DNA of 64,000 nt. It comes from an uncultured Pelagibacteraceae bacterium (GTDB taxonomy: Bacteria > Pseudomonadota > Alphaproteobacteria > Pelagibacterales > Pelagibacteraceae). The position numbers were made by a program, and so were the translations under genes. A model generated the notes under the pieces. The model ran no database searches and was not told the origin of the DNA. It saw only the letters and a list, made by a program, of their open reading frames with translations. This document shows, in pieces, positions 43,238 through 52,853 of the stretch. The stretch covers positions 62,001 through 126,000 of the forward strand of contig CACGLD010000001.1 in NCBI GenBank assembly GCA_902573755.1, written 5' to 3'. Position 1 is the first letter of the stretch. The number at the start of each line of letters is the position of its first letter.

Positions 43238-44494
43238 ATGCAGAAGTATTCAATATTTAATCTAGTTAAAAATGCTTTTTCTAATCATCAAAATTGGGAT
43301 TTAGCATGGAAAGATCCAACTCCCAAAGAGGAATACGATGTTGTAATTATAGGTGGCGGTGGTCACGGATTAGCTACTGCATATTACCTAGCTAAAGAGC
43401 ACAACATTACAAAAGTAGCTATTATCGAGAAAGGTTGGATTGGTGGAGGAAATGTGGGACGTAACACTACAATTATTAGATCCAATTACATGCATGACGA
43501 AAATGGTTTGTTTAGTGAGTTTGGAATGGATCTATGGAGAAAGATGAGTCAGGATCTGAATTACAATGTAATGTTTTCTCCAAGAGGTATTATTAATCTT
43601 GCTCACTCTGATGCACAAATGAATGCTTATGCAAGAAGAGGAAATTCGATGAGGTTAAATGGAATTGATGCGGTTCTTTTAAATAGAGAGCAAGTAAAAG
43701 AAATTATTCCAATGGCTGATTTTTCTGAAAATGTAAGATTTCCAATTTTTGGTGGCTTGATGCAACCAAGTGCAGGTACAGCAAGACATGATGCTGTTGC
43801 ATGGGGTTATGCACGTCAGGCAGATTCAATGGGGGTAGATATTATTCAGAATTGTGAAGTAATTGGATTTGATGTTTCAGCGGGAAAAATAAATGGCATT
43901 AGAACTTCACGTGGAAATATTAAAGCAAAAAAAGTTGGTTTATGTGTTGCTGGTAGCACAAATATTTTAGCAGAAAAATTAAACATGACTTTACCAATAG
44001 AAACTCATTTACTGCAAGCTTGTGTTTCTGAACCAATTAAACCAGTGTTGGATAATGTAGTTACATTTGGTGCAGGACATTTTTATGTAAGTCAGTCAGA
44101 TAAAGGTGAAATGGTGATGGGTGGAGATTTAGATGGGTACAATAGTTATGCTCAAAGAGGAAATTTGCCAACATTACAACACGTTTTAACTGAGGGAATA
44201 GCGATGATGCCATTTTTGAGCAAATTAAAAATGTTGAGAACCTGGGGCGGTATAATGGATATGTCAATGGATGGTTCACCAATTATTGACAAAACACATA
44301 TTGAAGGATTGTATTTAAATTGTGGATGGTGCTACGGAGGATTTAAAGCCACACCTGCATCAGGATGGACATTTGCACACACAATTGCACAAGATAGAGT
44401 TCACGAATTAAACGCTGGTTATAGTTTAAATAGATTTAGTACTGGCCATCTTATTGATGAAAAAGGACTTGGAACAAAAACCTGGATATCGTAA
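43238..44494 (+). CDS. soxB: Sarcosine oxidase / N-methylglutamate dehydrogenase, beta subunit
   Basis: A 418-aa FAD/FMN-binding subunit of the heterotetrameric sarcosine oxidase family. The N-terminal FAD motif is VVIIGGGGHGLATAYYLA, followed by AIIEKGWIGGGNVGRNTTIIRSNY, in which the His of sarcosine oxidase (covalent FMN site) lies further on. The C-terminal GIMDMSMDGSPIIDKT and NCGWCYGGFKATPASG are family signatures. The ATG at 43238 follows a TTG by one codon and is preferred. It is the first of four tightly linked subunits. Either sarcosine or N-methylglutamate is possible; the gmaS/mgs genes 20 kb upstream favour N-methylglutamate. Confidence 0.92.
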   Translation: MQKYSIFNLVKNAFSNHQNWDLAWKDPTPKEEYDVVIIGGGGHGLATAYYLAKEHNITKVAIIEKGWIGGGNVGRNTTIIRSNYMHDENGLFSEFGMDLWRKMSQDLNYNVMFSPRGIINLAHSDAQMNAYARRGNSMRLNGIDAVLLNREQVKEIIPMADFSENVRFPIFGGLMQPSAGTARHDAVAWGYARQADSMGVDIIQNCEVIGFDVSAGKINGIRTSRGNIKAKKVGLCVAGSTNILAEKLNMTLPIETHLLQACVSEPIKPVLDNVVTFGAGHFYVSQSDKGEMVMGGDLDGYNSYAQRGNLPTLQHVLTEGIAMMPFLSKLKMLRTWGGIMDMSMDGSPIIDKTHIEGLYLNCGWCYGGFKATPASGWTFAHTIAQDRVHELNAGYSLNRFSTGHLIDEKGLGTKTWIS

Positions 44495-44764
44495 ATGCTT
44501 TACATAAATTGCCCACACTGTGGAATGAGATCTCAAAATGAATTTTCTTATGGTGGCGATGCAAGCGTTAAAAGACCGGAACTTAATAAAGAAGTTTCTG
44601 ATCAAGAATGGGATAATTTTGTTTACAATAGAAAAAGTTTAAGAGGAAAGCATTTAGAGCTATGGCAACATATTTCTGGATGTAGACAATGGATAAAGGT
44701 TGAGAGAGATACTGCAACCCATGAAATTTTTAGAACTTTTAAAGCTGATGAGGAAGTAGCTTAA
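44495..44764 (+). CDS. soxD: Sarcosine oxidase / N-methylglutamate dehydrogenase, delta subunit
   Basis: A short 89-aa zinc-binding subunit. The zinc ligands are visible as CPHCGMRSQNEF at the start, the SYGGDA turn, and HISGCRQWIKVERD near residue 62. This pattern (CxxC followed by HxxGC) is diagnostic of SoxD. It starts directly at the end of soxB and its stop overlaps soxA by one base. The small size and zinc motif make the identification secure despite the length. Confidence 0.92.
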   Translation: MLYINCPHCGMRSQNEFSYGGDASVKRPELNKEVSDQEWDNFVYNRKSLRGKHLELWQHISGCRQWIKVERDTATHEIFRTFKADEEVA

Positions 44765-47760
44765 TGACTCAAGCTTTTAGAATTGAAAATGAGGGATTAA
44801 TAAATAGGGATAAAAAATTATCTTTTAAATTTAATGGTAAAACTTACTTTGGTTATGAGGGTGATACATTAGCTTCAGCTTTATTAGCAAATGGAGTTCA
44901 TTTAGTAGGAAGAAGTTTTAAATATCATAGACCCAGAGGTTTTTTTGGAGCAGGTGTAGATGAACCTTATGCAGTTGTTCAACTTTATAGAAATGGTGAA
45001 ACAGAACCTAATATCAAAGCAACAGAGCAGGAATTATTTGAAGGTTTAGAAGCAAAAAGTGTTAATTGTTGGCCAAGTGTTAATTTTGATATAGGTGCAA
45101 TCAATAATTTTTTAAAAATTTTTTTACCGGCAGGTTTTTATTATAAAACTTTTATGTGGCCAAAAAGTTTTTGGTATCGAATTTATGAGCCTTTCATAAG
45201 AAAAGCAGCTGGTTTGGGTGTAGCTTCAACTAAACATGATAATGAAAGATATGAACATAAATACGAATATTGTGATTTATTAATTGCAGGTTCAGGACCT
45301 TCAGGTTTAGCTGGTGCATATGCTGCAGCAAAAAATGGAGCTAAAGTAATATTAGCTGAAGATAAACCAAGATTTGGTGGATCTTTACTTACTAGTGATG
45401 TCAATATTGGTAATCAATCAGGAAAAGATTGGGCTGATAGCATAGTTGCTGAGTTAAAAACAATGCCAAATGTTATTGTAAAAAATAGATCCCAAATTTT
45501 TGGATACTATGATCACAACATGCTTGTGATGTCAGAAAAAGTTAGTGATCATTTACCATCAACTAAAAAATATCACCCTAACAAAAGGTTATGGTACATC
45601 CGAGCAAAAGAAGTTTTGATTTCCTCAGGATCAATTGAAAGACCAATAGTTTTTGGAAATAATGATACACCAGGGGTAATGCTTTCTTCAGCTGCTAAAG
45701 AATATTTAAAAGTATATGGTGTTTTAGTTGGAAGAAAACCATTGGTATTTACAAATAACGATAGTGGATACGAAACAGCAATTGAATTTAAAAAACATGG
45801 AGTAGATCCAATCGTTTTAGACTCAAGAAAAAATCCTGAGTCAGAAATAATTGATGAGGCAAAAAATTTAGGAATTAATATTAAAAATTCATATGTAGTT
45901 GTTGCAGCACAAGGATACAAAAAAGTAAAATCGGCAGATATTGCAAGTATTTCTGAAGACAAAAAACAACTTGGTAAAATAGAAAATATACAATGTGATT
46001 GTATTTGTGTTTCTGGTTTTTGGACACCAACTATTCATTTAGCCTCACAATCAGGAAATAAAACAAAGTTTAAAGAAGAAATTGATGCATTTGTTCCAGG
46101 ACAATCAAAACAAAATGAAATTACTTTAGGTGCAGCTAATGGAGTATTTTCACTAGAGGAAACTTTAAAAACTTCATTTACAGCAGGAAGTAAATTATCA
46201 AAAAAAATTACTGAAAATGATAATGAGATAGCTATTCCAAATGTTGTTGAAAAGAAGTCTTCTCAACATGATAAGTTTTGGTGTGTTCCATTGCCAAATG
46301 GTAAAAATTATAAAAGATTTTTAGATTTTCAAAATGATGTAGCGGTATCTGATGTAGAAATAGCTTTAAGAGAAGGGTATCGATCAATCGAACATGTTAA
46401 AAGATATACCACTCTAGGAATGGCAACAGACCAAGGAAAAACAAGTAATTTAAATGGATTGCAATTAGTATCTGAAATTGAAAACAAAGTTGTTCCTGCA
46501 GTAGGTCATACAACTTTCAGACCCCCATATACTCCTATTTCTATTGGCGCAATAGTGGGAAGAGAGGTTGGAAAACATTCAAAACCAACAAGAAAATCTC
46601 CAATGCATTCATGGCATGAAAAAAATAATGCAGTTTTTGTTGATGCGGGTGTTTGGTTAAGACCTAGGTATTATAAAAGAGGAAATGAAAATTTATTTGA
46701 GGGATCAAAAAGAGAAGCAAAAAATGTAAGAACAAATGTAGGTGTTTGCGATGTAACTACATTAGGTAAAATAGATATTAAAGGACCAGATGCAGCGGAG
46801 TTATTAAATAGGGTCTATACAAATGCATGGTTGAAGTTACCAGTTGGTAAAGCAAGATATGGTGTAATGTTAAGAGAAGATGGAATTGTAATGGATGACG
46901 GAACAACTACAAGAATTTCTGAAAATCATTATCATATGACGACGACAACAGCTCAAGCAGCAAACGTTCTTTCGCATTTAGAATATTATTTGCAACTCGT
47001 TTGGCCTGAATTAAATGTGAATGTAGTTTCAACTACAGAACAGTGGGCTGGAGCAGCTATCGCTGGACCCAAATCTCGAGATTTATTACAAAAATTATTT
47101 CCAAACTCTGATGTATCAAATGAAGGCTTACCTTTTATGGGCTATATGGAGGGAGATTTATTTGGTGTTAAAGCAAGAATATATAGAATTTCGTTTTCAG
47201 GCGAGCTTGCTTATGAGGTAAATGTTGAATCTGATTATGGAAATTTTATGTGGGAAAAAATAATTGAACTTGGTGAAGAATTTAATATCCAACCATATGG
47301 AACTGAAGCATTATCAACTCTTAGAATTGAAATGGGACATGTTGCTGGATCAGAACTTGATGGCAGAACAATTCCATTCGATAACGCCTTAGAAGGTCTA
47401 GTTAGTAAAAAGAAAGATTTTATTGGAAAAAGATCATTACAAAGATCTGCATTTATAGCTGAAGATAGACAAAGAATAGTAGGCGTAATTCCATTAGACA
47501 AACAAACAAGTATACCAGAAGGCTCTCACTTAGTTAAAGATGATAAAGCACCGTTACCAAATCCAAAATTAGGTCATATCTCTGCATCTTGTTGGAGTGT
47601 TGAATATGATAATCCTTTTTCTTTGGCAATTTTGAAAGATGGAAAAAATATGATTGGTCAAAAGCTTTTTGCGATGTCCCCACTTAAAAACAAAGTAATA
47701 CCAGTTGAGATAGTTTCATCACATTATGTCGACCCGAAAGGTGAAAGAGTTAGATCATGA
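44764..47760 (+). CDS. soxA: Sarcosine oxidase / N-methylglutamate dehydrogenase, alpha subunit
   Basis: A 998-aa subunit in two parts. The N-terminal half holds a ferredoxin-like head ([29 protein letters not shown] with its R-GxF segment) and a dinucleotide-binding domain ([26 protein letters not shown]). The C-terminal third (from about residue 600) is a GcvT-like folate domain with [23 protein letters not shown] and [12 protein letters not shown]. That domain takes the methyl as methylene-THF, so the reaction feeds C1 metabolism without free formaldehyde. It overlaps soxD and soxG at both ends. Confidence 0.94.
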   Translation: MTQAFRIENEGLINRDKKLSFKFNGKTYFGYEGDTLASALLANGVHLVGRSFKYHRPRGFFGAGVDEPYAVVQLYRNGETEPNIKATEQELFEGLEAKSVNCWPSVNFDIGAINNFLKIFLPAGFYYKTFMWPKSFWYRIYEPFIRKAAGLGVASTKHDNERYEHKYEYCDLLIAGSGPSGLAGAYAAAKNGAKVILAEDKPRFGGSLLTSDVNIGNQSGKDWADSIVAELKTMPNVIVKNRSQIFGYYDHNMLVMSEKVSDHLPSTKKYHPNKRLWYIRAKEVLISSGSIERPIVFGNNDTPGVMLSSAAKEYLKVYGVLVGRKPLVFTNNDSGYETAIEFKKHGVDPIVLDSRKNPESEIIDEAKNLGINIKNSYVVVAAQGYKKVKSADIASISEDKKQLGKIENIQCDCICVSGFWTPTIHLASQSGNKTKFKEEIDAFVPGQSKQNEITLGAANGVFSLEETLKTSFTAGSKLSKKITENDNEIAIPNVVEKKSSQHDKFWCVPLPNGKNYKRFLDFQNDVAVSDVEIALREGYRSIEHVKRYTTLGMATDQGKTSNLNGLQLVSEIENKVVPAVGHTTFRPPYTPISIGAIVGREVGKHSKPTRKSPMHSWHEKNNAVFVDAGVWLRPRYYKRGNENLFEGSKREAKNVRTNVGVCDVTTLGKIDIKGPDAAELLNRVYTNAWLKLPVGKARYGVMLREDGIVMDDGTTTRISENHYHMTTTTAQAANVLSHLEYYLQLVWPELNVNVVSTTEQWAGAAIAGPKSRDLLQKLFPNSDVSNEGLPFMGYMEGDLFGVKARIYRISFSGELAYEVNVESDYGNFMWEKIIELGEEFNIQPYGTEALSTLRIEMGHVAGSELDGRTIPFDNALEGLVSKKKDFIGKRSLQRSAFIAEDRQRIVGVIPLDKQTSIPEGSHLVKDDKAPLPNPKLGHISASCWSVEYDNPFSLAILKDGKNMIGQKLFAMSPLKNKVIPVEIVSSHYVDPKGERVRS

Positions 47761-48344
47761 CATTAATTTCAGCTTTATCAAATGTTCACACAAAAGGTCA
47801 ATTCGGAGATTATGAAGGTAAAAATGAAAATGATATACTTAAAATATCTGAAATCAAAAATTTATTAATTGTTCAAATAGTTCAGTACAAGAATTCTTCA
47901 GTTTCATTTGAGGGTATTGATATTGATGGTTTAAATTTAAAAAATGAACCTTTAACTGTAGTATTCAATGAAAATACAAGGATTATGTGGAATGGACCAA
48001 AAAACTGGCTTTTAGTTTCAACAAAAAAAGATTTAATAAAAAATGTAGTAGAAAAATTTAAAGATACAGATTTTGCTGTAACAGATTTATCTCATTCTAG
48101 AGCTATTATAGAAATCGAAGGAAATGATACAACAGAAGTTTTGAAAAAAGGATGTCCTTTTAATTTTAATAAATTTGATAAAAACAATTCAATTAACTCA
48201 ACTTATAATGGAATAGCTTTTACTGTTGATAGGTTGAGCGATGATCCAAATAAAGTAAGGATATTTGCGCTAAGAAGCTTTGGAGAGTCTTTATATCACT
48301 CTATAACAGATGCATCTCTAGAGTTTGGTTTTGAGACTATATAA
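47757..48344 (+). CDS. soxG: Sarcosine oxidase / N-methylglutamate dehydrogenase, gamma subunit
   Basis: A 195-aa subunit that completes the alpha-beta-gamma-delta heterotetramer. The family is weakly conserved; recognisable parts are [16 protein letters not shown], then [29 protein letters not shown], and a C-terminal [16 protein letters not shown]. The ATG at 47757 overlaps the soxA stop by 4 bases. It ends the operon, 10 bases before the convergent DMT transporter gene. Position and length give the identity as much as sequence. Confidence 0.88.
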   Translation: MTLISALSNVHTKGQFGDYEGKNENDILKISEIKNLLIVQIVQYKNSSVSFEGIDIDGLNLKNEPLTVVFNENTRIMWNGPKNWLLVSTKKDLIKNVVEKFKDTDFAVTDLSHSRAIIEIEGNDTTEVLKKGCPFNFNKFDKNNSINSTYNGIAFTVDRLSDDPNKVRIFALRSFGESLYHSITDASLEFGFETI

Positions 48345-48354
48345 ACTTAAGTAT

Positions 48355-49203
48355 TCAATCTCTTGTTGCAATATAAACACCTATAGAAGTAATTAGAAAT
48401 CCAATTAAATCTAAGCTAGTTAAACTTTCATTTAAGAAAAGCCATGCCATAAAAGCAGATGTTGCTGGAATTAAAAAAAATATAGAAACAGTTTTGCTAG
48501 CTGAATTATTTTTTATTAAAAACATCAATATTGTAAATGCACCAAATGATACTAAAAATATTTGATGGCTCATTGCAATGATAAACGTTTGCGAGAAATC
48601 AATGTACGGATCAACAAACAAAATAATTATTAATGAATGAAAAAAGCATCCACCGAGAGCTTGATTCATATTGCTCACAGACAACGGTAAGTTGTTACTT
48701 AATTTTTTTTGCCATAAAGTTGAAAATGTAATTGCTAATAAAGCTATTATTGTTGCGATCAATCCTGTTACCGGTATTTTAGAACCAACATCAAAACCTA
48801 ATACAAGTCCTGCTCCAGCAAATCCTAACAAAACACCTATCCATTGTTTTGTAGATACTTTCTCATTTAAAATTGGTCCACTTAATGCATTTGTAAGAAT
48901 TGGTTGAAGGGTTACAATTAACGCTGCAATTGCCGTAGGCATACCTATTGAAATTGAGTAAAATACACCCCCAAGATAAAAACCATGAAATAAAACACCA
49001 CTTAAAAAAGATTCAAAAAAATTTCTTTTGCATACTAGAATTTTTTGTTTTGAATAAATTGAAAATAAAAAAAAACCGAAAGCAACTAATGCAAATCTAA
49101 AAGCTAGAGCAGCAAATGGATCACTGTTATCTATGATAGGTTTGGTTGTTATGAAAGCTGAAGACCATAGAAGTATAAATATGAAAGGAAATATTTTAAT
49201 CAT
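48355..49203 (-). CDS. EamA/DMT-family transporter
   Basis: A 282-aa inner-membrane protein with about ten hydrophobic segments in two EamA repeats. It opens FPFIFILLWSSAFITTKPI, and residues about 70-120 hold TAIAALIVTLQPILTNALSG and a VLLGFAGAGLVLGFDVG segment typical of DMT carriers. The second half has the FLFLIPATSAFMAWLFLNE-type stretch (IFFLIPATSAFMAWLFLNE). The family exports metabolites or amino acids. The substrate is unknown. Convergent with soxG. Confidence 0.85.
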   Translation of the reverse strand: MIKIFPFIFILLWSSAFITTKPIIDNSDPFAALAFRFALVAFGFFLFSIYSKQKILVCKRNFFESFLSGVLFHGFYLGGVFYSISIGMPTAIAALIVTLQPILTNALSGPILNEKVSTKQWIGVLLGFAGAGLVLGFDVGSKIPVTGLIATIIALLAITFSTLWQKKLSNNLPLSVSNMNQALGGCFFHSLIIILFVDPYIDFSQTFIIAMSHQIFLVSFGAFTILMFLIKNNSASKTVSIFFLIPATSAFMAWLFLNESLTSLDLIGFLITSIGVYIATRD

Positions 49204-49306
49204 CTTGTTTAATAAACAAATAAATCAAATAAAATCAAACAAATCGGTACCTATTATGAACAAATTAGAAGTGGAAATGAAATACCAAATCACCTAAGGT
49301 TCACCA

Positions 49307-49693
49307 ATGAATTTTAAATTGTTTAGAATTTTAACAGTTATACTGTCTTTCTTCTTATTGACAGGCTTTGTGCCCATTCTTTCATTTGTTGGTCCAGGTG
49401 TTACCGCTCTTACATCAGGTAATATCTATAAAGCGAGTGCACAATTTATAGTTAATCAACGTATAGAAAAAGAAACTGGAAAAAATTCTTTAGCTTTGAT
49501 CAAAGAAACTTTAGTTGAAGAAAAAGATATAAAAATTAAAAAAAATTCTTTTGATGAGGACTTAAGACAATTAGTTGAAACAAGAATAAAAATGACCAGA
49601 CAAAAACTAGATAATCAAAATTTACAAAAACTACTTAAGAAACGAATTGAGGTTACTAGATCGATACTTGATTTAAATAATATTACTCAATAA
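49307..49693 (+). CDS. Unknown membrane-anchored helical protein
   Basis: A 128-aa protein I do not recognise. It begins with a hydrophobic segment (LFRILTVILSFFLLTGFVPIL) that could be a signal anchor. A glycine-rich PGVTALTSGN part and a long, very charged helical tail (ETRIKMTRQKLDNQN and KLLKKRIEVTR) follow. A possible role is a membrane-tethered binding protein. The last 11 bases overlap the convergent unknown gene. The upstream gap (49204-49306) holds only a 13-codon frame that starts at 49256; see the findings. Confidence 0.6.
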   Translation: MNFKLFRILTVILSFFLLTGFVPILSFVGPGVTALTSGNIYKASAQFIVNQRIEKETGKNSLALIKETLVEEKDIKIKKNSFDEDLRQLVETRIKMTRQKLDNQNLQKLLKKRIEVTRSILDLNNITQ

Positions 49694-50123
49694 TATTTAG
49701 ATATATCAAATCTTTTTGATCAGTTTCATTACACCACATTTCATAGCTTTCACAAACTCTCCACAAATGATCAAAAGCTCGTTGTGAAATTTCTAATGGA
49801 AAATGACTTTTAGTATAATAAAGCTTTGGTATCTTCATTAAAAATTTTATCATAGAATCTTTTTGTAGTTCTAAAAGTCTTAAAGTTTCTTCATTGATTT
49901 TCTTTTTAGTTATTTTATCAATAAATTTATTATTCTTAAGTTCTAAAAACCATTTATCATGAAATTCTCCAGAACTTAGAATGTCAAATTCCTTAGTAGT
50001 CATGAAAATTTCAAAAGCTTGTATATTATTGATTTCAGGATTTTGTTTTTTAATTTCTATTATATTTGAATAAACAAATTCAGCAGCTCTCAACACATAT
50101 GGCTTTTCAGTCTTGATAGACAT
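49683..50123 (-). CDS. Unknown cytoplasmic protein
   Basis: A 146-aa protein that I do not recognise. It lacks signal peptide and membrane segments, and is rich in charged helices (FVYSNIIEIKKQNPEI and ETLRLLELQKDSMIKFL). The C-terminal part holds FDHLWRVCESYEMWCNE, with two cysteines and several aromatics. It begins 3 bases downstream of the racemase-like gene, so it is in the same transcript. The reading frame is well-formed and ends in a convergent overlap with the neighbouring gene. Confidence 0.55.
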   Translation of the reverse strand: MSIKTEKPYVLRAAEFVYSNIIEIKKQNPEINNIQAFEIFMTTKEFDILSSGEFHDKWFLELKNNKFIDKITKKKINEETLRLLELQKDSMIKFLMKIPKLYYTKSHFPLEISQRAFDHLWRVCESYEMWCNETDQKDLIYLNIIE

Positions 50124-50126
50124 AAA

Positions 50127-50873
50127 CTAGTTTTTATGTTTAACCATAGCTGAATGAGCCAAAATTAAATTAGGATCTAAGAAAACTTTTGAGGATTTAA
50201 CATTTTTAAATGATTTAAATGCAAAAATTGCAATAGGGAGCTCTGTACAACCTAAAATGATTTTTTTACACTTCATTTTAATTAAGGAGTCAATTGCAGG
50301 TTTAATTGCTTTTGCTGCAGCCTTTACATTACCCATTTTAACTAATTTAATTGCTTTATTAACTGACATTTTTTGTATTTTTTGAGATGGCTCAATTAAT
50401 TGATAATCTTTATCAAAAAATTTTTTGTAAACTCCAGTTTTAAGAGTGCCCTCGGTTGCTAAGAGACCAACTTTGGAGTTTCTCTTGCATTTTTTTTTTG
50501 TAAATTTGAAAACTTCTTTTGGCATATTGATTATTGGAATATTAATTTTATTCTGCAAATCATCGAACCAATAATGAGCTGTATTACAAGGTATAACTAT
50601 AAATTTACATTTATTCTTTTCCAAAAGTTTACAACCATTAAGCAAACTCTTTAAAACTTTGTTATATTTTGCTCTACTTATTTTATTTGTAGATTTGTTT
50701 GAAAGGTTTTTAGTTTGAGAGCCAATAGATTCAGGTCTACCAGGAATATTTGATTTATTATAAAGTATAAATAATGGATACTCTTGATCTATTTTTCCTC
50801 TATTTAAAACTGCAAGTTTGTTGCAAAAATCAAGACCTGCTTGAGTTCCCATTCCACCTAAAATTCCAATCAT
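50127..50873 (-). CDS. Aspartate/glutamate racemase family protein
   Basis: A 248-aa PLP-independent racemase-type enzyme. The two catalytic cysteines are visible: FIVIPCNTAHYWFDDL (first) and IILGCTELPIAIF (second), with GILGGMGTQAGLDFC at the N-terminus as in aspartate racemases. It would invert aspartate or a related amino acid. The family also includes hydantoin racemases, and the substrate cannot be fixed from the motifs. Upstream (50874-51013) a gap holds the cspA 3' hairpin. Confidence 0.83.
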   Translation of the reverse strand: MIGILGGMGTQAGLDFCNKLAVLNRGKIDQEYPLFILYNKSNIPGRPESIGSQTKNLSNKSTNKISRAKYNKVLKSLLNGCKLLEKNKCKFIVIPCNTAHYWFDDLQNKINIPIINMPKEVFKFTKKKCKRNSKVGLLATEGTLKTGVYKKFFDKDYQLIEPSQKIQKMSVNKAIKLVKMGNVKAAAKAIKPAIDSLIKMKCKKIILGCTELPIAIFAFKSFKNVKSSKVFLDPNLILAHSAMVKHKN

Positions 50874-50950
50874 AATTTTGATTAATTTATTAATTTTTTA
50901 TTTTAAATCTATAATTAATAATTGTGTTTAAAGATTGTTATTAAATAAGG

Positions 50951-51001
50951 TATTGGCTGAATAATAAATTTTTTAAAGTTAAATAAATTTTTCAGCCAAT
51001 A
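50951..51001 (-). terminator. Long-stem hairpin after cspA
   Basis: TATTGGCTGAA (50951-50961) pairs perfectly with TTCAGCCAATA (50991-51001), 11 pairs, around a 29-base AT-rich loop that itself can fold (AATAAATTT with AAATAAATT). It lies 13 bases downstream of the cspA stop codon. No clean T-run follows on the - strand, so it may stabilise the transcript rather than terminate it. Confidence 0.55.
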
Positions 51002-51013
51002 GGAAGTGTGAAA

Positions 51014-51220
51014 TTATGCAGTTTTTAAGTTAACTGCTGAAGGACCTTTAGGACCATCTTCAACATCGAAAGTCAAAGCTTGACCCTCATCTAAACCGTT
51101 CATACCAGCATCTCTTACTGCTGAAACATGTACAAACACATCTTTTTCTTTATCTTCTCTTTCAATAAAACCAAAACCTTTGGTTGGATTGAACCACTTT
51201 ACTTTACCTTGTAGACTCAT
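51014..51220 (-). CDS. cspA: Cold shock protein, CspA family
   Basis: A 68-aa single cold-shock domain that binds single-stranded RNA/DNA and melts secondary structure. Both RNP motifs are present: [10 protein letters not shown] (RNP1) and DVFVHVSAV (RNP2). The ending [18 protein letters not shown] is typical of the family. Its transcript has a long 5' leader (51221-51337) with an inverted repeat, as is usual for thermoregulated cold-shock genes. It is among the most highly expressed genes in related organisms, which is knowledge of the group rather than something seen here. Confidence 0.95.
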   Translation of the reverse strand: MSLQGKVKWFNPTKGFGFIEREDKEKDVFVHVSAVRDAGMNGLDEGQALTFDVEDGPKGPSAVNLKTA

Positions 51221-51249
51221 ATTTATCTTCTTACTTTTTGTTATGTTTA

Positions 51250-51275
51250 ATTATTACTTATAATTAAGTAATAAT
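51250..51275 (-). promoter_or_regulatory. Inverted repeat in the cspA leader
   Basis: ATTATTACTTA and TAAGTAATAAT flank a 4-base spacer, so 11 base pairs can form in the region 30 to 55 bases before the cspA ATG. It may be an RNA hairpin in the 5' leader or a protein site in the promoter. The base composition is AT-rich, but the perfect length makes chance less likely. Confidence 0.45.
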
Positions 51276-51337
51276 GGCTTTCTTTAGATTTTATTGGGTT
51301 TTGTCAACAAAATAGAACAACAATTAAAAATAATTTT

Positions 51338-51805
51338 TTAATTATCGTCAATAAACATACTTAAATAAACAGAATTGATGTCTTCTTTATAGTGCGCAAA
51401 AGGTTCGCATACGGTGAAACCAGTTTTTTTGAAAAGTTTTCTTGCGGGTATAAAAAAATCACCTGCCCCTGTTTCGATACTTAATCTTTTTATTTTTAGC
51501 TTTTTAGCTTCATCGATTAAATGATTGATTACATGGATCCCTTTACCTTGTTTTCTAAAATCATCGTGAATTCTTATAGATTTAAATTCTCCATGTTCTT
51601 TATCTAAAAATTTTAAAGCACCACAACCGATCAATTTTTCATCATCCCACAAACTCCAAAACTTAATTGATGAAACTTTTAATCCTGGAATATCAAGGAC
51701 GTGAGCACTTCCCTCTGGAGAAGCAGCTCTAAGCTCAACAAAATGCTTAGCTAGAAGCTCATTAACTTCTGGATTATCAAAATTACCTTCTATTGATTTT
51801 AACAT
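51338..51805 (-). CDS. GNAT-family N-acetyltransferase
   Basis: A 155-aa acyltransferase of the GNAT fold. It shows the acetyl-CoA-binding loop FRKQGKGIHVINHLIDEAKK (Q/RxxGxG form) and the beta-strand pair LIGCGALKF and GEFKSIRIHDDF before it. SIETGAGDFFIPARKLFKKTGF near residue 115 is typical of one subgroup. The substrate is unknown. It starts one base downstream of purK, so it is co-transcribed with the purine genes. Confidence 0.85.
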   Translation of the reverse strand: MLKSIEGNFDNPEVNELLAKHFVELRAASPEGSAHVLDIPGLKVSSIKFWSLWDDEKLIGCGALKFLDKEHGEFKSIRIHDDFRKQGKGIHVINHLIDEAKKLKIKRLSIETGAGDFFIPARKLFKKTGFTVCEPFAHYKEDINSVYLSMFIDDN

Positions 51806-52852
51806 TTATACTAAAGTTGTGATATGACCCATTTTTCTTTTTTCTTTTATATCTTTTTTCAAATAATCAAAGAAAAATTCATTGTCATTAAACTTTTGCA
51901 TATTTCTATAATGAGTAATTTGATCACCAAGCAAATTCATCATTTTAGCATTAGATATTTTTTTTAAAGGAATTTGTTCTAAACCACAAACAGCTCTTAC
52001 GTGATTTTCAAATTGACTCACATTAAAAGCATTTATTGTTAGATGTCCTGAATTATGTACTCTTGGAGCAATCTCATTAACATAAAGATTATCATTTCTA
52101 TCAATAAAAAATTCTACACACAAAGTTCCAACATATTTAAGTTCTTCAGCTATTAGCATTGCCCAATCTTTAGATTGATTAAAAATTTTTTCATTAATTT
52201 CAGCAGGTATTTTTGAATATTTTAAAATTTGATCTTCATGAGTGTTTTCTATTGGTTCATAAATTTCATATTTATTATTACTAAATCTTGTGATTATAAT
52301 TGAAATCTCTTTTTTTAATTTTACAAATTTTTCAAGAATATATCCTTTTGAAAAATCAATATTCAATGAATTAAGATCATCACCTGATTTAATTGGATAT
52401 TGACCTTTACCATCATAACCAAGTGTTGTTGTTTTTAATATTCCTGGCAAAAAATCTTCTAAAGCATCTATGTCAGATTTTTTTTCGATTGAAACATATC
52501 TGGTTGTTCTAATATTTAATTTATTAACAAAATCTTTTTCAGCCAATCGATGTTGAATTAATCTGTTGACAGAGGGCTTTGGCAAAACAGGTTTAAATTT
52601 GTTTATTTCATTTAATGTTTCATAAGGAATATTTTCAAATTCATAAGTGACCAAATCAACCTGATTTATAAATTCTGATATCTTTTCTTTATTATCATAA
52701 TTTCCATTAACAAATTGATTACAAAAATTTTGTGCTGGCGCATCTATGTCATCACAAAAAACAACAGTTTTAACATTTAATTTTTTAGCCGCAATTGCAA
52801 GCATACTTCCAAGTTGACCACCCCCAATGATACCAAGAGTAATTTCTGACAT
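51806..52852 (-). CDS. purK: N5-carboxyaminoimidazole ribonucleotide synthase
   Basis: A 348-aa ATP-grasp enzyme making N5-CAIR from AIR, ATP and bicarbonate in purine synthesis. The N-terminal LGIIGGGQLGSMLAIAAKKL and TYEFENIPYETL are PurK signatures. TTTLGYDGKGQYPI is the ATP-grasp loop, and VNEIAPRVHNSGHLTINA gives the metal ligands. It lies one base after purE, and the two genes act in consecutive steps. Confidence 0.95.
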   Translation of the reverse strand: MSEITLGIIGGGQLGSMLAIAAKKLNVKTVVFCDDIDAPAQNFCNQFVNGNYDNKEKISEFINQVDLVTYEFENIPYETLNEINKFKPVLPKPSVNRLIQHRLAEKDFVNKLNIRTTRYVSIEKKSDIDALEDFLPGILKTTTLGYDGKGQYPIKSGDDLNSLNIDFSKGYILEKFVKLKKEISIIITRFSNNKYEIYEPIENTHEDQILKYSKIPAEINEKIFNQSKDWAMLIAEELKYVGTLCVEFFIDRNDNLYVNEIAPRVHNSGHLTINAFNVSQFENHVRAVCGLEQIPLKKISNAKMMNLLGDQITHYRNMQKFNDNEFFFDYLKKDIKEKRKMGHITTLV

Positions 52853-52853
52853 T

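Noticed and set aside
45573..45962. 129-codon frame on the - strand inside soxA
   Set aside because: It is antisense to a conserved coding region, has no Shine-Dalgarno, and its composition mirrors the soxA codons.
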